DNA of 64,000 nucleotides from Arthrobacter sp. (GCA_031277795.1 JAITLQ010000001.1:1-64000), one strand, 5' to 3'; positions 54,757 to 63,516 are shown, counted from the stretch's first letter. Translations and numbers: made by a program. The notes: generated by a model from the letters alone, not told the origin.

Positions 54757-55344
54757 GTGATCACGGTGTTTCCTGCGACCTTCCCGGACGGCATGACCCC
54801 GGCGGATCCCTACGGGCCGTGGCACGCCCTGGCGGTGGGCGGGGTGTGGATCCTGGGGCTGGCGATCGTCGGCGCGGTGGGCCTGGGGCTCGTGGCGTTG
54901 TTCGAGGCACGGAAGCTGGCCAAGGCGCACCGGGGGAGGCCACTCATCACGCCGGGGCGCGACTGGCGGCGCGAGGCAGTGCCTTTCACCACCCGTGCCG
55001 TGGCGTTCTGCTCCATCTTCGCCCTCGTTCCTGCCGTGACGGGCGCGCTCCGCATGACCCCATCCGATGCCGTGACGTCCACCCTGTGGGCCTACGAGGG
55101 GGATGCCACGGTGGTCGACGCCAGCTCGGGAAAGAACCCCTGGGTTCGTCTGAGCTTGGAATCCGGCCAAGAAGTCGTCTTGAAGGGCTTGAGTACCTTC
55201 GAGCTCAACGAAGACTTCGACAACGGCGACTGGGACACTCCGCGCCACGTCACGGTGCGTTGCCAGGCCTGGCATCGGTGGTTCCCGGGCGAAGGCGGCT
55301 ACGTCTCGGCCTGGTGCGAGAACCCGCGCTTCGGCGAGGAGTGA
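54757..55344 (+). CDS. Membrane protein of unknown function
   Basis: A protein of about 195 residues with two helices (ALAVGGVWILGLAIVGAVGLGLVALFE and FTTRAVAFCSIFALVPAVTGAL) and a C-terminal extracellular domain (about 110-195) with two cysteines (VRCQAW, AWCENP) that may pair. I place the start at GTG 54757 because the frame before it lies in the tRNA terminator; ATG 54793 is an equal alternative. No family recognised. It lies between the tRNA and a lipoprotein gene on the same strand. Confidence 0.6.
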   Translation: MITVFPATFPDGMTPADPYGPWHALAVGGVWILGLAIVGAVGLGLVALFEARKLAKAHRGRPLITPGRDWRREAVPFTTRAVAFCSIFALVPAVTGALRMTPSDAVTSTLWAYEGDATVVDASSGKNPWVRLSLESGQEVVLKGLSTFELNEDFDNGDWDTPRHVTVRCQAWHRWFPGEGGYVSAWCENPRFGEE

Positions 55345-55386
55345 GTCCCAGGCACCACCCAGGCCCCTCGCATACCCTCTGGGGGT

Positions 55387-56049
55387 ATGACGACCTTGCG
55401 CCGCCCGTTCCTGCTCATCGCCGCCCCCGCGCTCGCCGCCCTCCTGACGCTGAGCGCCTGCGCGGCCCCGGGAGGGGCCGCGGGGAGCCCCACAACCCAA
55501 GGCGCGACGGCGGGTGGCGCCCAGGTGCCCGGCGGCACCGAGGCGAGGGCGGCCTCGGGCGCCGCCGCTGCGATCCTGGCGGCCGCCGGGCTGAGCGGCC
55601 TGGGGTCCGCCCCCGCCGAGGCGGTGGTGGAGACCCTCGAGGCGATCCCGGTGAGCGAGCGCCCGGCGGGTCTGGCCGCCTCGGTCACGTCCGACGCCGT
55701 GCAGCTCACCGGCGCCGACGGTGCTCAGGCGAGCCTCCCGCTCGAGCGCTTCTACCTCTCGGTGGCCCCGTTCACCAGCACCACGCACGAGTGCACCTTC
55801 CACGCCCCCGTGGGATGCAAGGGAGAGCTGGCGGACACCGAGGCGAGCTTCACGATCACCGACGCGGGGACCGGCGAGGTCTTGTTCAGTGGCACGCGCC
55901 GGACGGCCTCCAACGGCTTCGCCGGCTTCTGGCTTCCCTCGGATCGGACCGTCACGGTGGTTGTTCAGGCGCGGGGCAAGCGCGGTTCCGTCACGACGGG
56001 GACCGGCGCCGGCGATCCGACCTGCCTGACGACGCTGCGGCTGAGCTAG
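55387..56049 (+). CDS. Secreted lipoprotein with CueP-like features
   Basis: A 220-residue lipoprotein: signal peptide with LSAC (C25), an Ala/Gly-rich linker, then a compact domain with ETLEAIPVSERPAGLAASVTSDAVQLTGADG, HECTFHAPVGCKGELADTEASFTITDAGTGEVLFSGTRRTASNGFAGFWLPSDRTVTVVV and a late C (DPTCLTTLRL). The H-x-C-x(7)-C pattern and the T-x(1)-NGF-FWLP signature recall CueP, the periplasmic copper protein, so copper binding is likely. TACCCT ends eight bases before ATG 55387, perhaps leaderless. Confidence 0.72.
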   Translation: MTTLRRPFLLIAAPALAALLTLSACAAPGGAAGSPTTQGATAGGAQVPGGTEARAASGAAAAILAAAGLSGLGSAPAEAVVETLEAIPVSERPAGLAASVTSDAVQLTGADGAQASLPLERFYLSVAPFTSTTHECTFHAPVGCKGELADTEASFTITDAGTGEVLFSGTRRTASNGFAGFWLPSDRTVTVVVQARGKRGSVTTGTGAGDPTCLTTLRLS

Positions 56050-56136
56050 GCGGCAGCAACCGGAGACCGCCGGCCACACCCGTGCCGTGAGCCCACCCGC
56101 GGACCCGGCCACACGCCGTCGTTCTCTGGAGAAACC

Positions 56137-58740
56137 ATGGGCGCCAGCTGTGACCCTGCGCGGACCGCGGCCGCCGATGCCGCCGCCGGGCCGCCGACGC
56201 GGCACAGTATTCCCGTGTCCTCTTCCCAGGAGGCCGGCCGAGCGCCGGCTCCACACCAGCCGACGGCCGAAGCCGTGCGCCCCCGGCGCGGGGCCCGTGC
56301 GGGCGCCCTCGCCGCCACGGCCCTCCGGCTGGCGGCCTCCGCACCCTTCTCCCTGGCCTTCGCGGCGGCCATCGTTGTCGCCGCCGTCCTGACGGGCCTC
56401 GAACCGGACAACGGCTGGGCCGCCAGCGCCGACGCGACCCTGAACCGCATGCAGTTCTGGACGCCGTTCTCCGCGCTGCTCGGCTCCGCCTCCGTCCCCG
56501 CCGCGGTGCTCTCGGTGCTCCTGAGCCTGAGCGCACTGGCCTGGGCCGAACGCTCGCTCGGCACCCTGCGGACGGCGTTGAGCGTGGTCCTGGGCGGGGC
56601 AGCGGCCGTGGTGGTTGGCGTCTTCGCGGAGGCCGGCATCGCCAGGTGGCCGGGCCTGTCCCCGGCCGGTGGCGAGTGGATCGCCTCGCCCATGATCGGC
56701 ATCGTCGTGGCCGTCACGGCGGCCAGCGGCGGCCTGGGGACGCTCTGGCGGCGCCGCGTGCTCGTCCTCATCGCCGTGACGGTGGCGCTGTTCGCCCTCT
56801 ACTCCTCCGACCCCGCCTCGTGGGTGCGGGTCGTGTCCTTCGGCCTCGGTCTGGCGCTGAGCCGGTGCTGGATCGGGGCGGCCAAGCCGCTCGTGCGCCT
56901 CCATTCCTCGCTCGAGGAGCACCGGCGCCTCGTCTCCGGCTTCGTGGCCCTCGTGGGGCTTGGCCCCCTGGCCGGTCTGCTCAGCGGCGGTGGGCGCGGG
57001 CCCATCGCCCACGCCGCGGAACTCTTTGCCGATGTTGACCGGCGGCTCGTGGCCCGCTGCGCCGTCCAGGACCTGAGGATCTGCGACAACGAGACCGTCG
57101 CCGTCATCACCCACGGCGCGGGCCCAGCGCTACTCGCCGCCGTGCCGCTCCTGCTCCTCGTGGTGGCGGCGATCGGGCTGCGTTCGGGGCGCTGCGCCGG
57201 TTGGATCCTTGGCGTCGGGACGGCCTCGCTGCTCGCGATCGCGGCGATCGTCGCCGCGGCGACGGGTTCCGCCGTGGTGGGCGGCCGCGGCGCGGGACGC
57301 GTCTTGGAGGGTGTGCTGTGGGGCGCCTCCGCGATCGGGCTGCCCGCCGCCGTCGTGCTGGTGCTGCTCGTGGGGCGCCGCTCGTTTGCCGTGCGGGCCC
57401 CGCGGCGCGACGCCGTTCGCCTGGCCGTGGTGCTGGCGGCCGCCTTCGTGCTGCTGGCCGGCGGATACCTGCTGGCGCAGCTGCTGCTGCGCGCGCAGTG
57501 GAACGAGAGCATGGCCGGATCGGAGGTGCTGGAGGAGGCGCTGCGTCGCTTTGTCCCGCAGAGCCTGCTGTACGACACGGTCGCCCCCGCCTTCCCGCAT
57601 CGCGGTGCGGCGCTCGTGCTGTGGGGCTGGGTGGGCGCGCTGTTCTGGCTCGTGGTGGTGGGTGGCGTGCTCTGGCTCTATCGCCGGGTCGCGGCCTCCG
57701 GGACGCATGACCGGGAGGCGTACATCCGGCTCCTGCGGGCCAGCGACGCCGGAAGCCTCGGCTGGATCGGCACCTGGGAAGGGGTCTCCTACTGGTTCGC
57801 ACCCGGCGGCGGCGCGGCGGTGGCGTACCGGCTCGTCTCCGGGGTGGCGCTGGCGATCTCGGATCCGGCGTGCGCGCCAGAGGAGCGGGTCGCGACCCTC
57901 AAGGCATTCATCGCCCACGCCAACGAGCACGGCATGACCCCCGTCTTCTACAGCGTGCATGAGCCGACGGCCGCGGCGCTGCGCGGGCTCGGTTTCTCCG
58001 ACATGACCGTCGCGGAGGAGGCCGTGATCGAGCTGCCCGGCTGGGGGATGGCCGGCAAAGCCGGCGAGAAGGTCCGCCAGCCCTACACGCGCGCACTGCG
58101 CGAGGGGCTGAGCATGAAGTGGTGCGCCTTCTCCGAGCTGAGCCAGCGCGAGAACCTCGCGCTGCGGGCCTTGAGCGAGGAGTGGGTGGCCGGCAAGGCG
58201 CTGCCGGAGATGGGCTTCACCCTTGGCACGTTCAAGGAGATGCAGGACGACGACGTGCGGTTGGCCTTGGCGATCGATGCGCAGGGGCGCATCGTGGGCG
58301 TCACGAGCTGGCTGCCCACCTTCGCCCACGGTGAGGTGCGCGGCTACACGCTCGATGTCATGCGCCGCGTGCCAGACGGCCCCAACGGGGTGATGGAGTT
58401 CCTCATCGCGTCGGTGGCGCTGCGGGTCCGCGAGGAGGGCGCGCTGGAGCTGAGCCTGTCCGGCGCCCCTCTGGCGACCTCGGACCCTTCCGACGAGGGC
58501 GGCGTCATGAACGCCGTGCTCGGCCGCGTCTCCGAAGCGCTCGAGCCGCTCTACGGCTTTCACTCGCTCCTGCGGTTCAAGAAGAAGTTCCGCCCGGAGC
58601 ACCGCCGGATGTCGATGTCCTACGCCGACCCGCTGCAGCTGCCCTCGATCGGCGTGGCCGTGGCCAGGGCGTACCTGCCCCAGGCCACGCGCCGCGAGGC
58701 GATGGCCATGGCCCGGGCGCTGGTCGAGCGCGGGAACTGA
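56137..58740 (+). CDS. Phosphatidylglycerol lysyltransferase-like DUF2156 membrane protein (MprF type)
   Basis: An 867-residue protein with about 12 membrane helices (residues 65-540) and a soluble DUF2156/LPG-synthase C-terminal domain (about 545-850: GWIGTWEGVSYWFAPGGGAAVAYRLVSGVALAISDP, FYSVHEPTAAALRGLGF, GFTLGTFKEMQDDDVRLALAIDAQGRIVGVTSW, LDVMRRVPDGPNGVMEFLIASV). The domain moves an amino acid from aminoacyl-tRNA to a lipid. The first helices look rhomboid-like. ATG 56137 follows GGAGA; GTG 56215 is an alternative. tRNA-Lys(UUU) lies 1.5 kb upstream. Confidence 0.85.
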   Translation: MGASCDPARTAAADAAAGPPTRHSIPVSSSQEAGRAPAPHQPTAEAVRPRRGARAGALAATALRLAASAPFSLAFAAAIVVAAVLTGLEPDNGWAASADATLNRMQFWTPFSALLGSASVPAAVLSVLLSLSALAWAERSLGTLRTALSVVLGGAAAVVVGVFAEAGIARWPGLSPAGGEWIASPMIGIVVAVTAASGGLGTLWRRRVLVLIAVTVALFALYSSDPASWVRVVSFGLGLALSRCWIGAAKPLVRLHSSLEEHRRLVSGFVALVGLGPLAGLLSGGGRGPIAHAAELFADVDRRLVARCAVQDLRICDNETVAVITHGAGPALLAAVPLLLLVVAAIGLRSGRCAGWILGVGTASLLAIAAIVAAATGSAVVGGRGAGRVLEGVLWGASAIGLPAAVVLVLLVGRRSFAVRAPRRDAVRLAVVLAAAFVLLAGGYLLAQLLLRAQWNESMAGSEVLEEALRRFVPQSLLYDTVAPAFPHRGAALVLWGWVGALFWLVVVGGVLWLYRRVAASGTHDREAYIRLLRASDAGSLGWIGTWEGVSYWFAPGGGAAVAYRLVSGVALAISDPACAPEERVATLKAFIAHANEHGMTPVFYSVHEPTAAALRGLGFSDMTVAEEAVIELPGWGMAGKAGEKVRQPYTRALREGLSMKWCAFSELSQRENLALRALSEEWVAGKALPEMGFTLGTFKEMQDDDVRLALAIDAQGRIVGVTSWLPTFAHGEVRGYTLDVMRRVPDGPNGVMEFLIASVALRVREEGALELSLSGAPLATSDPSDEGGVMNAVLGRVSEALEPLYGFHSLLRFKKKFRPEHRRMSMSYADPLQLPSIGVAVARAYLPQATRREAMAMARALVERGN

Positions 58741-58753
58741 CCCGGCTCTCCGC

Positions 58754-59698
58754 CTAGCGCCGCACCCCGGGGGCGAGGCCGCGGCCGTAGCCCACGTGCT
58801 CCTGCGGGTGCCCGCCCACGAGCGTCGAGAGCGTCACGAGGTGGAAGCCGCGCCGCTGCAGCTGCTTGATGATCGCCGGCACGGCATCCACCGTGGAGGA
58901 GTGAATGTCGTGCATGAGCACGATGTCTCCGGGGCGCGCGGCGGCCGCGGAGCTGACGGTGGCGCGCGTGCTGCGGGTCTTCCAGTCTTCGGTGTCCACG
59001 TCCCAGAAGGCGAGGGGCATGGCCAGCTTCTGGCGCTGGTTCCGGCTGACGTCGCCGTACGGCGGGCGCAGGTACAGCGGGGTGACGCCGGAGGCCCGCT
59101 TGATCGCGGCCTGCGTGCGCTGGATCTGCCGCTTGACCGTGCGCGCATCGGCCCGGGACAGCTGCGGGTGATCCCACGTGTGATTGCCGATCTCCATGCC
59201 GGCCTCCGCCGTGGCCTTGACGATGTCGGGGTGCGCGGCGGCCTGGGAACCCACCACAAAGAACGTGGCCTTGGCCCCGGCCTTCTCCAGCGCCTTGAGC
59301 ACGCGCGGTGTGCCCGGGCCCGGGCCGTCGTCGAAGGTCAGCGCCACGCACTTGACCTTGGCGCAGTCGATGCCCTTCTGGACCAGCGGTCCCGAGGCGT
59401 GCACCGCCGGCTTGGCCTTGGCGCGGCGCTGCTTCGCAGGGGTGGTTCCGGGCAGTCGCGGCGCGTCGAGGAAGTGCCCGGCGGCCGGCACCTTCACGGC
59501 GGTGTTCCCCGTGCGGACGGAGGCGCGCTCGCCGATCGACGAGGCCTCGGTGGTGGCCCCCGGCGCCTGGATGCTCGCGCTGGCTTGCGCGACGTCGTGG
59601 CTCGCGAACGCGTAGCCGATCATCAGGAGCAGCGTGGCGAGGATGGCAATGATCGCGGGCGCGAGGGAGCGACGCGAGGAAAGGGGCATGGCATCCAC
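58754..59698 (-). CDS. Polysaccharide deacetylase (NodB type)
   Basis: A 314-residue exported enzyme: N-terminal anchor helix (about 11-31), Lys/Pro-rich linker, then the CE4 domain with all five motifs: TFDDGP, HTWDH, RPPYGD, DVDTEDW and LMHDIHS. It removes acetyl groups from peptidoglycan or another glycan in the wall. GTG 59698 or ATG 59689 (MPLSSRR) can be the start. It meets the MprF-like gene head-on with 13 bases between the stops. Confidence 0.92.
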   Translation of the reverse strand: MDAMPLSSRRSLAPAIIAILATLLLMIGYAFASHDVAQASASIQAPGATTEASSIGERASVRTGNTAVKVPAAGHFLDAPRLPGTTPAKQRRAKAKPAVHASGPLVQKGIDCAKVKCVALTFDDGPGPGTPRVLKALEKAGAKATFFVVGSQAAAHPDIVKATAEAGMEIGNHTWDHPQLSRADARTVKRQIQRTQAAIKRASGVTPLYLRPPYGDVSRNQRQKLAMPLAFWDVDTEDWKTRSTRATVSSAAAARPGDIVLMHDIHSSTVDAVPAIIKQLQRRGFHLVTLSTLVGGHPQEHVGYGRGLAPGVRR

Positions 59699-59917
59699 CC
59701 AAACAAACCCCGGCCCGGAAAGTCCACCTGGCGCGCCGCCCCGCCGCCCCTTGCAACCGCTTCGTGATCCGCGGCCCTGCTCGCCGCCTCGCCCGGCCGC
59801 CGTCCCGCTCCGCCGCGCCGCCCCTTTCGCCCGGACGTCGCTTCGCCCCGCCGGCTCCGCCCCCGGCCAGGCGGGGCGGGATGCGGCACCAGGCGCGGGA
59901 GGGGAAGGCGGGAAAAC

Positions 59918-59962
59918 GCCCGACGTCGGGTGCCCACCTCAGGTGGGCACCCGACGTCGGGC
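59918..59962. terminator. 45-bp near-perfect palindrome terminator
   Basis: Arms of 22 bases (59918-59939, 59941-59962) match perfectly with a single base between them, and each arm itself contains the palindrome CCCGACGTCGGG. It follows the stop of the gene at 59973 (minus strand). The 219 bases before it (59699-59917) hold no gene I can support. Confidence 0.9.
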
Positions 59963-59972
59963 ACGGGAAGAC

Positions 59973-61271
59973 CTAGGACGTGGTGCCGGAGATGCTGGCC
60001 GGGCGCAGCGGGTCAAGCACCGACTTGGGGTCGAAGAAGTGCGAGAGCACCTGGCGACCCTCGAGCGCCGCCTTGAGCGAGATGCCGTCCACGTTGATGC
60101 GGGCCTCGCGCAGGTAGCCCTTGCCCCACTGCCCCCACTGCGGCGTGGAGCCGTCCACGTTGAAGTAGAAGTTGTAGCCGGCCTTCTTCAGGTAGTCGTA
60201 CTTGGGGCCGGAGTACTTGGGCAGGCCGGAGATGTCGGCGCCGAAGGGGTAGATGAGCAGGTCCGTGGGGCCGGTGATGGGCTCCACGTCCTTCTTCCAG
60301 CGCGCGGTGTCGGCCTGGATCCGGCCGAGCGAGGACTTGGTGAAGTTGATGTGCCCCCACGAGTGCGAGGCGAACTCCCAGCCCGAGGCCTTCAGGGCGT
60401 TGGCGACCTTGGTGGCCTCGGCGATGTCGGCCTGCAGGTGCGGATTCTTGTGGTCGGCGTCGCCGCCGGGGCCGTACATGCTCGGCGACGAACGGTAGCC
60501 GAGCACGCCGTTGTAGCCGGTGAGGGCGATGACGCCCTTGTGCCCGAACGGCGCAAAGTCGGGGTGCTCCTTCACGAACTCATCGACGATCGGCATGACG
60601 TCGTACGCACCGATCTTGGGCACGTCGCTGCCGGGCGCCGTGTACTCGTTCTGGACGCTGCCGTCCTCGGCCACGACCAGCTTGGTGGGGAACCCCTCGC
60701 CAGTCATGTACTCGTAGTAGGAGACGTCGTCGATGGACAGGACGAGGGGCTTCTTGCCCTTGGGCACCTTGAGCGGTGTGGAGACCATGACGCCCTTGGC
60801 GTTGACCTTGCCGAGTTGGTGGGGGCTGACCAGGACGTAGTCGTTCTTGTAGACCTGCGTGAGGACCTTCTTGAACTCATCCACCGTGACCATGTAGTCC
60901 AGATAGCCGGCGGCCTTGGCCTTGTTCTTCAGGCCAAACGCGACCTTGGGGTCCACCACGAGTGAGTGGAAGAAGAGGTGGGGGACCATCGAATTGTCCG
61001 GCCACACGGTGGTGGCCCCGGCGGGCACCGTGGGCGTGAAGTCGCTGGCCGCGGCGGGGGTGGTGGGCGCCGGGGTGGGGGAGGCGCTGGCGCTGGGGGT
61101 GCCGCCGCTGGGCGCGGTGGTGGCGGGGGTGCCGGCAGGGCTGCTCTGGTTGGGCGCAGTGCTGCTGCCTTGCGCTGAGGGTTCGCTCGCCGTGCAGCCG
61201 GTCAGCGCCCCCAGCGTGAGGGTTGCCGCCAGACCAAGCGCGGTGAGGATGAGAGGACGACGTGGACGCAT
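59973..61271 (-). CDS. Polysaccharide deacetylase-like lipoprotein
   Basis: A 432-residue lipoprotein: signal peptide with LTGC (C23-24), a Ser/Thr/Pro linker of about 60 residues, then a CE4-like domain with changed motifs. The first is LSIDDVSYYEYM instead of TFDDGP, the second is SHSWGHIN, and there is YPFGADISG. The DD and HxxxH metal ligands are kept. A long insertion (LVVAEDGSVQNEYTAPGSDVPKIG) follows motif 1. ATG 61271 behind AAGGAGT. It probably acts on a glycan at the cell surface. Confidence 0.82.
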   Translation of the reverse strand: MRPRRPLILTALGLAATLTLGALTGCTASEPSAQGSSTAPNQSSPAGTPATTAPSGGTPSASASPTPAPTTPAAASDFTPTVPAGATTVWPDNSMVPHLFFHSLVVDPKVAFGLKNKAKAAGYLDYMVTVDEFKKVLTQVYKNDYVLVSPHQLGKVNAKGVMVSTPLKVPKGKKPLVLSIDDVSYYEYMTGEGFPTKLVVAEDGSVQNEYTAPGSDVPKIGAYDVMPIVDEFVKEHPDFAPFGHKGVIALTGYNGVLGYRSSPSMYGPGGDADHKNPHLQADIAEATKVANALKASGWEFASHSWGHINFTKSSLGRIQADTARWKKDVEPITGPTDLLIYPFGADISGLPKYSGPKYDYLKKAGYNFYFNVDGSTPQWGQWGKGYLREARINVDGISLKAALEGRQVLSHFFDPKSVLDPLRPASISGTTS

Positions 61272-61420
61272 GACTGCGCGACTCCTTGGCATCGAGTGGG
61301 CACCTCTGCCCCTGTCCCTGGCCACCGTAGTCGCGAGAGCCGTCGCTTTGAACCGGCGCCGGGCCGACGTTGCGACACCGTGATGCTGGGTGCGGGTGGG
61401 CGGCCTGTCGGGACGGAGGT

Positions 61421-61480
61421 GGTCCGCGTTTGGCTCATCCGACCGAGCCAGGCGCGGACCACAAGAGCCGAACGCGGACC
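61421..61480. repeat. Three-armed repeat, copy D
   Basis: Arms at 61421-61436, 61445-61460 and 61465-61480 with the same 16-8-16-4-16 layout as copies A-C, 11 kb away. It sits between two minus-strand genes, 24 bases from the stop of the ABC permease. Confidence 0.9.
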
Positions 61481-61503
61481 GGAACCCGGAGGCGCGGGGG
61501 TGG

Positions 61504-62229
61504 CTAGGCGGGCACCCGGCGGATGAGCGCCCACGAGACGAAGAAGCCGAGCGCCGCGATGACCCCCGTGATGATCGCGACGTTGCCTGGCACGCGATCG
61601 GCCGGGAACCAGGCCTGCAGGGTGGGCCACCAGTCGAGCCTGACGCTCAGGACGAACAGGACGATGACGGCCGCGACCGTCCCCGTGATGGCGAGGGTCA
61701 GGCCCGTGGGCCCAAAGCGCTTGTAGACCGTGCCGAAGGCAAAGCCGATGGAGAGCGCCATCATCGCCAGGAGCGCGTAGAGCAGGAGGTACCAGGGGCT
61801 GCCGGCGTTCGGGAAGCCCGCGCCGCCCTCCAGCTCGGCCGGGAAGGCGAACATCCGCCCGTTCATCCACCAGCCGCCCGTGGCGCCCTCGACGAGCCCC
61901 AGGAGCCAGAGCAAGACGGCGAAGAGCACCGAGAACACGCTGAAGTTCAGCATGGCGCCGAGCCAGAAGTCGCGCCGGGAGAGGGAGAGCGCCTGGGTGA
62001 AGGGGAACGTCAGCGCCACGGCCTGCGCGCCCACCACCAAGAGGTACCAGAAGGGGGCCTGGACGGAGCCGGAAAAGAGTTGCGTCTCGGCACCGGCGGC
62101 CTTGACGGCCCACCAGACGGCAAGGGTGAGCACGGTCGAGCCACCCAGGACCAGGAGCGGGACCCAGACGAAGGTGTTGCGGTTGGCGGCCTGCACGCGG
62201 GCGGAAACCAGGATGGGTGAAGTCGACAT
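61504..62229 (-). CDS. ABC-2 type membrane subunit
   Basis: A 241-residue protein with six helices (WVPLLVLGGSTVLTLAVWWAV; YLLVVGAQAVALTFPFTQAL; MLNFSVFSVLFAVLLWLLGLV; YLLLYALLAMMALSIGFAFG; GLTLAITGTVAAVIVLFVL; VAIITGVIAALGFFVSWALI). SRRDFWLGAML after helix 2 is typical of YtrC/D-like ABC-2 subunits. Together with the ATPase it forms a transporter under GntR control, often linked to cell-wall antibiotics. ATG 62229 behind GGAGG. Confidence 0.85.
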   Translation of the reverse strand: MSTSPILVSARVQAANRNTFVWVPLLVLGGSTVLTLAVWWAVKAAGAETQLFSGSVQAPFWYLLVVGAQAVALTFPFTQALSLSRRDFWLGAMLNFSVFSVLFAVLLWLLGLVEGATGGWWMNGRMFAFPAELEGGAGFPNAGSPWYLLLYALLAMMALSIGFAFGTVYKRFGPTGLTLAITGTVAAVIVLFVLSVRLDWWPTLQAWFPADRVPGNVAIITGVIAALGFFVSWALIRRVPA

Positions 62230-62241
62230 GACAGCCTCCTG

Positions 62242-63144
62242 TCAGGCGTCGGCGCGCTCGCCGGCGCGGGTGAGGAAGACGATGGTCTGTTGCAGTGTGG
62301 CCGGCTCGACGCCGATGCTTTGGGCCTCGGCGGCCGCGAGCTCGGCGCCGGAATAGCGGGCCTTCACGGTGAGCTGGGTGACGGGTCCGAGGTCCTTGCG
62401 GGCCAGGACCTCGTGGCTCCCGGCTGCGTCGAGGACGGCGCGGGTGGGGCCGTGCAGCGTGGTGACGCCGCCGCGCACCTCGTCGGCCGGGGCGTCGAGC
62501 ACGAGCCTGCCGTCCTCGAGGAGCAGCACGTGCTCGAGGACGTCGGCGACCTCGTCGATGAGGTGGCTCGAGAGCACGATGGTGCGCGGGTGCTCCGCGA
62601 AGTCCTCCAGTAGGCGGTCGTAGAAGACCTGGCGGGCCACGGCGTCGAGGCCCAAGTAGGGCTCGTCGAAGAAGGTGAGTTCGGCGCGGGAGGCCAGGCC
62701 GATCACGATGCCCACGGCGGAGAGCTGCCCGCGCGAGAGCTTCTTGATGCGCCGATCCGTGGGCAGGCGCAGCTCGGTCACGAGGCGGGCGGCGAAGTCG
62801 GCGTCCCAGTGGCGGAAGGCCAGCGAGGCGCAGTGCAGGGCGTGGCGCACCTCGAAGTCGTCCGGGTACTTCTGGGATTCCTTGACGAAGCAGAGGGTCG
62901 CGAGGGTGGGGCGGTGCTCGTAGGCCGTGTGGCCGAAGACGAGCGCCTCGCCGGAGGTGGGGAAGGCCTGGGCCGTGGCGAGCGACATGAGGGTCGACTT
63001 GCCGGCGCCGTTGCGCCCCAGGAGGCCGTAGATGCGGCCCTCCTGCAGGGTGGTGCTGACGTCGTCGAGCGCCGCGACAACGTTCCCGCGCTTGCGATAG
63101 CGCTTGCTCAGGGAGCGCAGCTCGAGGGCCGGGGTGGTGGTCAT
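62242..63144 (-). CDS. ABC transporter ATP-binding protein
   Basis: A 300-residue ATPase: Walker A GLLGRNGAGKST, Q-loop FVKESQKYPDDFEV, signature LSRGQLSAVGIVIGLA, Walker B LTFFDEPYLGLDA and switch HLIDEVADVL. The signature L-S-R-G-Q departs from LSGGQ. The C-terminal 80 residues form a usual extra domain. Coupled with the regulator by ATGA (63144-63141) and lying 12 bp before the permease. Confidence 0.93.
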   Translation of the reverse strand: MTTTPALELRSLSKRYRKRGNVVAALDDVSTTLQEGRIYGLLGRNGAGKSTLMSLATAQAFPTSGEALVFGHTAYEHRPTLATLCFVKESQKYPDDFEVRHALHCASLAFRHWDADFAARLVTELRLPTDRRIKKLSRGQLSAVGIVIGLASRAELTFFDEPYLGLDAVARQVFYDRLLEDFAEHPRTIVLSSHLIDEVADVLEHVLLLEDGRLVLDAPADEVRGGVTTLHGPTRAVLDAAGSHEVLARKDLGPVTQLTVKARYSGAELAAAEAQSIGVEPATLQQTIVFLTRAGERADA

Positions 63145-63503
63145 GCTTCCTCCTTGGCGTTCAGGAGCATCTGGGCCAGCTGCTCGCGGGTGATCCCCAG
63201 TCGCGCGGCCTCGGCCAGCACGGGGGTGAGGTAGGTGGCCGCGAAGTCCTCGCGGCGGCGGTGGCGCAGGAGATCCTGGGCGCCGGTGGAGACGAACATG
63301 CCGATTCCTCGCTGCTTGTGCAGGATGCCGGCGTCCACCAGGAGGTTGAGGCCCTTGGCGGCGGTGGCCGGGTTGATCCGATGGAACGCGGCGAGCTCGT
63401 TGCTGGAGGGGGCGCGGGAGCCCTCGGGCAGCGTGCCATCCAGCACCTGCTCCTCCACTTGTTCGGCGATCTGGAAGAAGATCGGCCGCGACTCGTCGAA
63501 CAT
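63141..63503 (-). CDS. GntR-family regulator (YtrA subfamily)
   Basis: A 120-residue regulator: FQIAEQVEEQVLDGTLPEGSRAPSSNELAAFHRINPATAAKGLNLLVDAGILHKQRGIGMFV is the GntR winged helix (about 9-75), followed by a short helical dimerisation tail, which marks the YtrA subfamily. Such proteins repress their own ABC operon and respond to envelope antibiotics. The palindrome at 63517-63554 just upstream is the likely operator. First gene of the operon. Confidence 0.93.
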   Translation of the reverse strand: MFDESRPIFFQIAEQVEEQVLDGTLPEGSRAPSSNELAAFHRINPATAAKGLNLLVDAGILHKQRGIGMFVSTGAQDLLRHRRREDFAATYLTPVLAEAARLGITREQLAQMLLNAKEEA

Positions 63504-63516
63504 GCCTCGGTCCTAG

